NCBI GenBank assembly: GCA_014338405.1
Contig: JTDE01000118.1
Location: forward strand, 100,961-164,960
DNA length: 64,000 nucleotides
Source: Paragonimus skrjabini miyazakii
Lineage: Eukaryota > Platyhelminthes > Trematoda > Plagiorchiida > Troglotrematidae
Direction: 5' to 3'
Shown one piece after another: positions 1 through 9,796 of the stretch. Numbering within the stretch: the first letter of the stretch is position 1; every line of letters starts with the position of its first letter. The notes beneath the pieces are model-generated. The model was not told the origin of the DNA. It worked only from the letters and a program-made list of their open reading frames with translations, and did not search any database. Position numbers and translations under genes: made by a program.

Positions 1-3000
1 TGTGAAATAGATCCATTGAAACATCCCAGATTACACAAAACTTGAACTAACTAATTATTTTCAACTTGAAAATTGGTTCACAATTGCTGAGCAGTTATCT
101 TTACAGCCTTTGTTCTGCTATTGTCACAGAACTACTCATCGTAACTCAGCTCATAAACTCTCATTGTAAAATTGCTACTCAAACTTGACTGGCCGATGAA
201 TCTTTCGATTTTCAATAATGTAAAGAGCCTGAGCATTGTTTGCGAACAAAGGAATTTTGGTCTATGAATTTGAGGTTTCTTTCTTGAAAAATTGGGAGTA
301 AAGAAATCATTGATTAAAACAATGTTTATATTCTCTGCAGGATAAACGGACAACAGAGTATAGTCTGAACGAGGTGCGAAATTTACCGCGATTATTTGCT
401 GCACAAAGTAAAGACAAATAAACGCAAATTTTGGATCGGCTTTCTATAACTAAACTCTACATTCCTTAACGAATTCAAAATCCCGCATTACACTAAACAT
501 GAGGACACAAACGTATCAAACGAGCTTCGGCATATTCAATGCTGGTCTTTACATAAGCTGTGTAGTCCGCTTATTCCCTGTTGCAATAGAGTGTACAGAA
601 TTGACAAGTTATTTGTTACAACATTGTGCTTCGCGAGCGAGTTGGTTTCGTAATCTAATCGACAGACTGATTTTCTTGCTCAAAATTCGCTTGAACTTGA
701 GTGGGAAAATGAACACTGTCTGCATGCCACCTCAGGTCTGTTCAATAATGTAACTTCTTTCCGGATTGGGTTTGCCCAGAGTGCGATAGCACACTTTTAG
801 GTGGAAATCAGCTTCATATAATACAGAAAACTGGTCTTCCACTTCATCAACTGGAGGAACACCTCTCGCGGTAAGTAACATGTTTCTTCAGCGTTGCGTA
901 ACATTAATTGGGAAAATTCCGTTCTCAAACAATGGCGATGTTCGCACATGGGACAATTTATCGGAAACATGTATACATAAACTATCATTTAAACGTCAAA
1001 TGCCGGGATAATTAAATGAGGGCTCTCATAAAACAGTGGTTGCAATCAACTCACGTGATACGATCGGTTGCCAGATGATGGTTGCATAGTTGTTACCATA
1101 GTAAGTCGTTTGAACTTTTGCAGAATAAGAGGTAAAATAGATTTTCTTTGTTAGTGCTCATTAGAATTAAGCGATAGTCAATCTGAACTTGTGTAGTATA
1201 TAGAATAAAAAATATTAACGTGTTTACCGAACCATATATTATGAGAATATCAAACAACCAAACGAATCCCGAGCGAGACTCCCATCAGATAAGCAATGCC
1301 GTGTATAAAGTAAACTGTTCAATAATTTCATTGTACAAATATATTACTCATCTTAATCTGGTTGACCATTAAGTCTTAATCAGTATGATGACATTTATAG
1401 TTTACGAAAAAGATGAGCGTGCTCCGGAGCAGAAGCGTTTCAACCACTTAATTTTCAGGTCGTCAAACAAACTGTTATTGTGATTGTTACCAGTCAAATA
1501 TGAAGTGACTTTGAATCGAAAACGAACGTAACAATTAAGTACATTTTTGATGTATAATTCCGTACCCCAACAAAAATAGAAATATCATACCGTTAGATGA
1601 GAGCCACGTCTGACAAGTCCAACAATTTTTGTGAGTAATTAATCTAAATATTATTGAAACCGGTTCTCTCTCTACTCACACATTAGTTGATCATAAACAT
1701 TACCCTTGACTAACTAGGTAAAACATTTTACAACATCGTTTCCACCTCACCTGCTGACGTAAAACTGGACACCGTGTTTATATAAGAGTCTTGAGTCATT
1801 GTTTCTAAAAGACGAAGCAAAAAGTCTGCGGTTAGCTCAATCAGAACAAGCGAAAACAACCTCCCACTATTCGAAAATATAGAACATCGTATCAACTTAA
1901 ACAATAACCGATCCACTCTATGTTGTATGTTATAGCATCAGGAACACTTGCATTGGTCGTAAGCAAAACTAGAAGAGCATTATTTACAAAAAAGAAGGCA
2001 AATTCGGACAAAGCATTTAATCCCGAACAACTTGGGAACTCCACTAAACTAAAAAAATTCTTATTGCAAGTTGACATGTTAACAGTACAAATGTGGTAAA
2101 TCTTATCCTATGTGGGCGCATCATCAAACAATTTACGCACGTATGTTGATAGTGACCTAAGAAACACTTATAAACCTTGACATTGGGTTGCCTCGGTACA
2201 TGGCCCCTTTTCAGAATAGACAACTTTAGTATCGCCAACCATAATTAACACATTCATAGCGTGTTGCCGGGTGAGAAGTCTACATTTTAAATCATGTGGA
2301 CAATTGGGAAATCTTTGTGTGATTAATTTAGTCAGTTCTAATTGCAATCTAACTAGCTTACGCAATACGTTTTCAATGGCTAATGGACGTCGTACGCATA
2401 CAGTAAGTGAACTGCATAAAATGTGTATTGAATGGAAACCGTGGGCAGCAACAAGGTAAACAGAATAGCGTCTTTGCAGCACTACTACGCGTAGCCCAGC
2501 TTGCAATACCACGTTTCTGTCAATTACGATGTTTAAGAAAACTGATTTAATAGTTACCTAAACGTATACATTAACATTCTCACCTGCTTTTGTTACGGTG
2601 GAGTTTGTAAACCAGTATGATTTCCCGTATACATCAACCCATCTCGCTGCAAAACCCAATGAATGAATCAGAGAACGTGTTGAAATGTCAAAACCATATC
2701 ACATTTAATCGTTTGAAAAAAACCAACAGAAACCCATGAAAGATTAATAGAACATTATTAGTGCACAGTTATTACCAGTAACAGTAGCACAATGTTGTCA
2801 GTGATGATGATGAGGAATGGCGAATATAGGGTAAAGCGGTAGCATTTCTACAAAACAGTATGATTTATTCTCAATCTGTGTGTTGGGACTCTTTGGTCAA
2901 CGACAACTAAATCAATGAGGTAGTCGAAGATTAACCGACTTATCGAAATATTGTCGCAGTGCACAGAAGCCCAAAATTGGCATAGACCTTGTAGTGTTAG

Positions 3001-3389
3001 ATCAGAGACACGAGCATTCATCGTCGTATGCCTAGGAAACAATATTTACTTCTATTGATACATTTTGTGCTTATTCTCATGTCTTTTACTCTGGCTGTCA
3101 ATCATTCAAACCATTTTATGCAAGCCTGGGCAATCGTCCTACGTTTGCTGTGCATGCTTGAGCTAAGTCTTCCAGACTGACCTAATGATCATGCCATCAT
3201 GAATCCCTAGATTGAATTCAGATTAATTGTGACTGATGGTAAATCGCTAGAGCATGTACTTATATATTAGCCATCAGGCTACTCGAGTTGCGTGATACAA
3301 CTCAAATCGAACGATTGCAGCAACGCAGTGTAACTACATTAAGATTGCGTGATTTTGAGTGAACTGCGTATCGCAAATACAGTATTTTG
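1..3389. other. unassigned AT-rich DNA with exon-like segments
   Basis: No recognisable protein, RNA gene or transposon was found here. Several short open segments on the minus strand are flanked by splice-like signals: 132-334 (ending in a stop), 1055-1114, 1680-1709, 1751-1804, about 1909-2043, about 2177-2401 and 2587-2649. Implied introns are short, for example 41 nt between 1751 and 1709, and most of the segments can be read with phase-1 boundaries. The longest, the 114-codon open frame at 2168-2512, matches no family I know. These may be pieces of a host gene or chance; no function is assigned. Confidence 0.3.
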
Positions 3390-6300
3390 TGATGAGCGCG
3401 CTGAACCACCTCCTCGTGGTTCCGACTGGGCGGTCTCGGTGGAAACCCTGACTGGCTAAGAGTTCAGCAACCCCAGATAGATCCAACCACTCTACCTGCT
3501 TTTAATCGTACTGGTTACATTCGGTCAAGACAATGAAATTACCGCCAGCACCTCCGTGCAAACAACCATCAGTAAACAGGGTAGGTGAGCGGAGTACACC
3601 TGTTCAGAATGTGGCCAGATTTGCAAATCGAATGCTGGCTTGTCGGCGCATACTCGTATGCATCGACGTAGGAATGGTCCAAAACAGGAAGTGGACACTC
3701 AGCCTGCCACAATCTTTGACTGTGCCAACTGTGACCGCAGCTTTCCCACCAAAATCGGTCTTAGTCAACAGAGAATGTATGCACATCCTGTCGAACGCAA
3801 CCATGGGAAATTCATGTTCAAGAGAACCGCCGAATCCAATTACTCTCAGCAAGAATCGGCTTCGCTTATCAGATGTGCCGATGCACTGGCTCTGTTGTGC
3901 CCTACACGACGCGAACTTCATCACCGGCTCCTGTTACATTTCCAAGGTCGTACTTTGGAGGGCATTCGGACTCGTCTGTACACGCTGAATTGGCAGAGGA
4001 ATACTGTCCCCGCTGCCGATCCAACCATCGTCTAACAGACTAACACGACATCGGATATTGGGTCCCAATCTGCGGACCACTCTGAGGGGTTTACCTGTTT
4101 GATTCAGACAGCGATTACCCACCTAGATTCCAGTAGCTAGGCTTTCCTACACAGTGATGAATTACTAGCCATTGCCCGTGGTCTTCAGGCAGGTATTTTC
4201 ACGGTGCCACAGGCTAAATCGTTGATGAACATGCACGCTTCACTAGCTTTTCCGTACACCTGGCGACTTGTCACCCGACGACGTGGTCGTGTTAACGTGA
4301 GAACCCACGTGACCACGAAACAGATACGCAGGGTTAACTATGCAACAATCCAAACGCTTTACCACCAGCGTAATAAATACGCCGCGTTTCCAGTTTTTTC
4401 TGGAAACTGGAGAACTGCCTATAAGATGAACCTCAGCCTGCCAGATAATTCCGACGAATATTGGTCCGAGGTACTGTCGGCTCATCCACACGCTGATGAG
4501 CGGCCATTTCGCACGATTCTGTTTCTGGACTGATCTCTGGTCGACCCGACGGGAGAAGAAGTATCACGCATCTTGATGTACATGGGAAACACCGCTCCAG
4601 GTTTGGACAAATTGTTGTCCACCGTAATACGCTCAAAGCCATAGACTGTACGACTAACCAGTTTGTTCGGCGATGGCTCCGCCTTTCCAAAGACAATCCA
4701 ACCAGCTAACTCCATACCCCAATTCGTTTGGGCGGTTTGGGCATCTCGCGCAAATCTCGAGTGGAGAGACTCCTCTCCGTCAATGTCCAGTTCTGTGAAA
4801 TGTGTTCAGAGATAATTCGCCTGGTCCTATCTTGAGGGAAGTGAACATCCCAGTACACGTACAGGGTGTGGTGGTGGCGAACAAGGAGGAAGCCCATGCG
4901 GTGTGGATGGGTAATTTCTACCGTTCGCTTGATGGCCGTGGTCTTCAGGAAGTGTCACGCTCTCCACTCTGGAATCGTTGGCTGTTCCACCCAGATCGCA
5001 TCTTCCCTAGAATCTTTATTCATGCCATCCAGCTCAGATGTTGTCTGTTGCGGACTAAAGTCCGAAATTCACAAAGTCGCCGAAGTGACCTATCAGTTCT
5101 CTGCCGTGGCAATTGCGGTCAACCGGAAAGCCTTGCTCATATTCTACAATCATGTTGGATCACCCATGACGCGCATTGTGCCCGACACAACCGTATGGCC
5201 AAAGACCTGGCAAAACGACTGGGCAACTTGGGCTATACAGTCTTCGAGGAGTTGCGAGTACCAACGGCGAGCACGTTCATCAAACCCAATGTGATCGTGG
5301 TTCGTGACGGCACTGCTGTGGTAATTGGCGTCAGTATAGTGGATGATTATCGAAGCCAACTAGCCTGGACGGACAAGATTGCGAAGTACGGGACCGACTC
5401 GCATAATGCCGCTATTCAGTCAGTCCTCCATACTTTGGGCTGTGATGTGGACTCTGTTTCTCATACACCTGTGATCATCTCTTTTCGCGGTATTATATTT
5501 CCTTCTTCAAGTAACGCTATTCTTCAAGTGGGGTTGCCCTTTCACGCGGTCATGGATTTATGTCTACAAACTGTTCTAGGTTTCCTAAAAACCTACGACG
5601 CTTTCATGCGGGGAACCTGGTGTTAATTGTTGTTACCGCTCTGACAGTTGTCTCATTATGAAGGACATTTTCTGTCCTGATGCGTGAGCCTTGACTGTGA
5701 TAGTACTTCTGTGCCCTGAAGAGCTTTTTGATTTTGTGAGACTGACCGTCCACCTATTTCCTTATTATTTTTCGTATATTTAAAGTAAACTTCTAAACCC
5801 ATTTGTTATATACGGCGGATATAACTTTTCATTTGATGACTGCCCATTAACGCTTGCTATTCTTGTGAGAGGACTCGTCAACTGTTCAATGTTGCTAACC
5901 ATGCATCGTCTCGCATTTGACAGACGGCTTGTTTTCACATTCCCCTTTTTACATGTATGTTGCTTAATTTTGGCGTCACCGTTTGTTCTTCCTTTGAACG
6001 AAGCTGTGTATATTGCTCTTCGAAATAAACGATATGGACACTACTGCCTTGATATTTACTCAGTTGATCTGCCTGAAGTAGATTTTCGCCCCCAACGTTC
6101 AAGGAGTACTTGTATCGATCATTTCCCTCCAAAAATACTGACATGTTGTTTGGGAAAAATATTTGCAACCTTGTGTGTATTTCGTCAGAATTAACTCCTA
6201 ACATCTAGCGTCGATTTTCAGGCGAATGTTTGTAAAGCATTCTGTTGCATAACGCGTGTGACTAACGTGGCTACATTCAATATGTAACAAAACTGTCCGC

Positions 6301-9300
6301 TAACTCAACACAATGTTTCTACACTTAATACAACATGGTTCAAAATTAGACTCAACACAAAATTAAATTAATAGTGACATTTCTGTTATATGCTTTTATT
6401 GGACAGAAACTATTAACATTTGAAGGCGAAAATGAAATAACTCACCGCCGTTCAAGAAACTCCACGAGATGTTGTAGTAAATTTTGACATTTTTTATGAA
6501 TGAAACTGAAAATATTTTGAAATCAGTTAACATTTACTTGTCTTCAAGTAGGTCGGAAATTATATGGTTTCCAATCAAACGTATATTAAAATAGCTAACA
6601 GATAACTCTGAGTAGATGCAATTTGAGTGATGGGATAGCAAGAGATGCAGGGTAGTTTGGATGTGATATCTCGTATCAGTCAGTAATGTTCCCGATTGGA
6701 TGTGTCGAATAAAACCAGGCCAATTCAACAACATACGTTGCATAAATACTGGGAGTAATTTACAGTCCTTTCTATGAATAAGTGACAGAAATTGTTAAAA
6801 ACTGAACACAGTATCATAATCGTTCAGAATCTTGTCAGAGTATTCACGTGAACTGCATGGGTTGTGTTAATGTAGCATCAACTCTCAGAGAATGTATGTC
6901 GATCACCTGTGACTGTGGAATCGTTTTAGTGATAGGCAGATCTGAGGTTATCCATGCGCATACTAGCGCTTGGGCATAGAAACCAAACCATTTTCAGACT
7001 TTTTGGAAAAATCTTTCATAAATCTGAAGTCTTTCAACCAGTCCTTGTTATAAAAATTAGGCACAACATGATAGCTAAAACGAATTTAACGCAATTCGTT
7101 AACTTAATGGCAGCTGACCTTCAGAATAATGAGTTATTTTTCCGCAAAACGTGTAAAAAATGCAACAACGGAATTGGAATCATGAGTGAGACAACGTTGC
7201 GCAGGTTGTTGAAAACATGGTGTGCAATTGTGACATCATTTTTTCAAGGAAAATCCTTGAGATCTAGCACCAAGCTGGAATCAGTTAAAACTTTGTATAT
7301 TCAAAAAGGTGAACCCAGTCAAATGTGATAAACTTAATAATCAACCGATATACGACGAAAAGAACGGTCTTTGATGGAATATTTCATCTGTTACCAGTAG
7401 CAACCGCGACAAAATGTAGGGAACCTTCTTCATACTAAGAATTTGGGTCAAAAGTTGACTCACGCTGTGGTACTGATTATCATAAACTTCATTATCTAAT
7501 AAGCTTTACAGAACACCTAAGATGAGCAATGCATTCAGGTTTAGGTGAGCTAGCTGGAAAATTGGATAGCACACGTACATTGTAGATCTTTCCTCAACTG
7601 CTAATTGAAGATTGATGTAGCGGTGATCCTTGAATGCAACACGTGTGCTAGCTCTCCTCATACACGCTTACAGTAGTAACACAAGCTGATAGAATAATAT
7701 TACCCAGTAAAACAAGACGATCACTAGTCTCAAGCGGTTTGCTTACAGGAACATGATATGCAACAGCCAACTTAATGTTTTAGCCAAACTTTATTCAATT
7801 TGTAGTCGCAAAGTGCACATAGTTTAGACCGGCCAAAATATTTCCTGATATAAAAAGAGTTTCACTGATTTCGGCAACGTCAATCGAGTAGTCCTTACTT
7901 TATTTATACAGAATATTTTGAACTTTGAACTTTAGTTAGTCACGGTCACCATCATATTTGGGTTCAAGATGCATAGACCGAGGTTGGCTCAGGATTTTCA
8001 CCGAAAGGAATGAGAAGCAGTTAGTCGGCGTCTTCAGCGCTCTACTGGAACAAACCTTCGCACGAATTCACATAACTGTTAACATTTTCGCCAAGCGACC
8101 TTGTGGTTCACCCAGCTGCTGTGACCTGTGCAATCTAAGTATCCGTGTTGTTTAAAATATTCGCTCAACTCACAGCCAACCATTTAGTATTTGGAAGGGG
8201 ATTAACAAAAAATCCGGTCCCACAATGAAATACAAATTTATTGTCAGTCCCCAGTGGAGTACCCCCATTGGTAGTTGGCAAAGTGTGCTGAGTTTGCTTC
8301 TGTGTTTGGATGGCTGAAATGTTACTTCTATGAGCACCATTATAGTAAAACTGTTTAATTGTATGCTCACATCATCAGTAAACATAATGACATATCACAT
8401 GTTGTTAGCGATTTTCCTATTCACATAAACATATTGATGTATTCATATAATATTTGTGCATAAAATCATCGGGATTAGAATGTTCAAGCTGAATTCTCAT
8501 GTTTTTAAACGTACCCCCAAGTGACAGTGCCTGACGATGTTTCGACAAAGAAGTGTATGGCATAGCCCAATTTTCTGTGCATAAGAGGAAGCATGCAATA
8601 AATACTGGTCATTTATCGTGATAGATTACTGGATATTTGCCTGAGGAAATGAACGAGTACTGACCAAGTAACAACCAAGCATGTTTGAACTTAGTTGAAA
8701 GTGTCAAGTATCATGTGTAACACAAAGTTTTTGATTGATTCAACTAACAAACTGTCATTAACCTTACTTCTATAAATGAAAAATCAGTGAATCAAAAGGC
8801 GCGGTTCAGCCAATAACCGTAAATAAATCATTCTTCTTTGCTGGCTCCCGAGAGTAACTTTCATGAGATTGCAAGAGGTATTCCACTTATAGCGAATGTA
8901 AGCAGCACACATGAATTGTGGCTCACGTTCAAATTTTCAAACAAACATTAGTTGAAAAATTGTCCTTCTGGAGTTCTCTTCCAACAGCGAATACCAATCT
9001 TGAGATATGATATCAGTTATCGTTGTTGAATATGACGGAGTTGTGAAACAAGAATTTTGTGGTAACATCCTACAATTCAGATACAAGCCAATTACATACG
9101 ACCTGAAGCGTACAATTCTATTGCACCTTCTTAGCTTGCGTTTAGCAGATTAGGTAACATTTCTGTTTACTGTTAAATATCTGTTGTGTATCACAAACCT
9201 AGCTAACTGATGATATCATCTTTGTGGTTTAACAATATACAACACTGCAAACATATCAAATATCCATCAGATACAGCAATTAACGATTCCAGTGAGAACA

Positions 9301-9565
9301 ACTTCCGATGTTATAAGATGTAGGCATCGCATTGAAAAGACGGCTACCAACTTACTGTTGTTTAGAATTGACCAGAAAGCTTGACAATATCTTTTTGTGC
9401 TCGATATTATAGGTTGATTGCAGCGTGCTGAAAGAAATGCAACCGAATGTGACCAGGTTATGAGTATATTAACTATAACCGCAAGATACACTCTAATCAT
9501 AACAATTGATACATAGACGTGATACGGAGAACTCACATCAAGCCACAGTATACCGGCATTTGTGG
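132..9565 (-). CDS. speculative multi-exon host gene (minus strand)
   Basis: This is a tentative model, not a confirmed gene. Read from high to low coordinate, candidate exons are 9537-9565, 9356-9427, 8174-8313, 7464-7495, 6737-6771, 6538-6607, 6446-6505, about 3000-3030, 2587-2649, about 2494-2521, 2177-2401, 1909-2043, 1751-1804, 1680-1709, 1055-1114 and 132-334. Many have a pyrimidine-rich acceptor and a GTRAG-type donor. Neighbouring exons can often be joined in compatible phase, as at 6538-6607 and 6446-6505 across a 32-nt intron. The translations look soluble and partly helical, but I recognise no family. LINE copy A would lie inside an intron of this gene. Most exons are open in more than one frame, so compatible chains are easy to build by chance. 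Confidence 0.18.
3403..3422 (+). other. 7-bp hairpin in LINE leader
   Basis: GAACCAC at 3403-3409 and GTGGTTC at 3416-3422 pair perfectly around the 6-nt loop CTCCTC. It lies in the GC-richer leader just upstream of the zinc-finger reading frame of LINE copy A. It could be part of a 5' UTR structure; no function is shown. Confidence 0.4.
3533..4035 (+). pseudogene. LINE zinc-finger domain, broken frame
   Basis: This encodes the DNA-binding N-terminus of LINE copy A. Finger 1 starts at about 3595 (frame TAC ACC TGT) and has C-x2-C-x12-H-x3-H spacing. Finger 2 (about 3715-3795) starts FDCANC and ends with the conserved AHP, but the first expected histidine is a glutamine (GLSQQRMYAH), so zinc binding there is doubtful. 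Further downstream lies a linker rich in Arg and Leu up to the stop at about 4035. In R2-type elements these fingers recognise the target DNA. The open frame at 3640-4035 covers most of the domain, so the true start lies upstream. A longer overlapping frame at 3533-3988 is a shadow. Confidence 0.7.
4130..4620 (+). pseudogene. LINE linker before RT, copy A
   Basis: The main frame, 4204-4533, holds a basic RRRGR block and a motif YHQR that are shared, with changes, with copy B at 51.16-51.48 kb. This is the conserved stretch that precedes RT in R2-type proteins. A second frame then continues past PTGEEVSR to the PGLDKL block that normally introduces the RT domain. At about 4614 the similarity to copy B stops and thumb-like sequence begins. 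That marks the deletion of the RT core. Confidence 0.7.
4615..4801 (+). pseudogene. LINE RT thumb remnant
   Basis: The translation contains FVRRWLRL followed, after a stop, by a region ending LGGLGIS. This order (basic tryptophan motif, then a GGLGI loop) is typical of the segment after the palm domain in R2-clade reverse transcriptases. The frame then shifts into the ORF starting at 4802. No palm motif lies between this block and the PGLDKL block upstream, so the catalytic core is missing. It is placed by family knowledge and by its position just before the CCHC motif. Confidence 0.6.
4802..5626 (+). pseudogene. LINE CCHC knuckle and restriction-like endonuclease
   Basis: This 274-codon open frame is the C-terminal third of an R2/CRE-group polyprotein. 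A CCHC knuckle is complete at C101, C105, H113 and C118 (CRGNC, then AHILQSC). It is followed by ARHNRMAKDLAKRL and by the restriction-like endonuclease fold around residues 150-200. In the family the catalytic core reads KPD, then a strand ending in an acidic residue, then a downstream Lys. Here the first Asp is Asn (KPN, residue 163) and the second acidic position is Gly (residue 176, in VVIGVSIV). K192 and the following YG remain. The domain would therefore be expected not to cut DNA. The annotated Met is only the start of the open frame: homology begins upstream in another frame. Confidence 0.85.
5627..6035 (+). other. 3' UTR of LINE copy A
   Basis: Non-coding sequence after the stop of the endonuclease frame. 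It aligns by eye with 52063-52480 over its whole length, including the shared words TTGCTTAATTTTGG and CACCGTTTGTTCTTCC near its end. Such conserved 3' ends are normally what the element's own RT recognises. No clear poly(A) tail is seen. Confidence 0.7.
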
Positions 9566-9698
9566 CTACATGGAAAGACTTCCAAAAGTGTCTCAGTACC
9601 TAACAATCTTCTCCGAAAGCATAGTTAACTAATGTTTTCACGTACAGCCACGTATTCCACTGTCTCATTATCTGCAGGGAATGCTCTGTGAAGCTACT
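6036..9698. other. unassigned AT-rich DNA with minus-strand exon candidates
   Basis: No recognisable gene or transposon. Candidate minus-strand exons with splice-like borders are 6446-6505, 6538-6607 (separated by a possible 32-nt intron), 6737-6771, 7464-7495, 8174-8313, 9356-9427 and 9537-9565. The plus-strand 124-codon frame at 6954-7328 is of a length expected by chance and matches nothing I know. Confidence 0.3.
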
Positions 9699-9796
9699 GG
9701 CTTAATTCTTCAATTTAGCCGGTAAAGCGCTTATCAGATTCGGGCATACTGTTCTTGTCATTGTTCGAATCCAGACAATGCACAGATATTTTGTTA
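9699..9796 (+). repeat. old tRNA-derived SINE copy, family 1
   Basis: This aligns with the tRNA-like sequence at 54483-54570. Both start GGCTT, share GGTA..AGCGCTT and GGGCAT, have the B-box core GTTCGAATCC, and run on into a similar CAGAT..TTT tail. The A-box region (TTAGCCGGTAA) is decayed. The order and spacing of the shared blocks make a common origin likely. It shows that the family is dispersed rather than confined to the inverted pair at 54 kb. Confidence 0.6.

Larger units (their letters stand above)
3390..6035 (+). mobile_element. R2/CRE-group LINE, copy A, RT core deleted
   Basis: This is a degenerate non-LTR retrotransposon of the type that carries N-terminal zinc fingers and a C-terminal restriction-like endonuclease. 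In order it holds a GC-richer leader from about 3390, two C2H2-like fingers (3595-3800), a conserved linker (about 4140-4610), a remnant of the RT thumb (about 4615-4800), the CCHC plus endonuclease ORF (4802-5626) and a 3' untranslated region to about 6035. The 3' limit is where similarity to copy B at 51.1-52.5 kb stops, just after a shared CGATAT. The RT palm motifs are absent: the sequence jumps near 4614 from the region before RT straight to the thumb. There are several frameshifts and no flanking rRNA sequence, so it is not in the 28S site typical of R2. It is non-autonomous and dead. Confidence 0.85.

Noticed and set aside
2260..2402. Plus-strand leucine-rich-repeat exon
   Set aside because: The SLHFKSCGQLGNLCVINL reading looked F-box/LRR-like, but it overlaps an equally open minus-strand frame and downstream phases lead to stops.
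2168..2649. C-type lectin or vWA domain on the minus strand
   Set aside because: Scattered W, Y and C positions suggested a lectin start and later residues a vWA strand, but spacing and key motifs do not hold and the exon chain itself is unproven.
3604..3924. 106-codon minus-strand ORF
   Set aside because: Antisense shadow of the LINE zinc-finger region.
3390..6035. R2 element in a 28S rRNA gene
   Set aside because: No rRNA-like sequence flanks either LINE copy.
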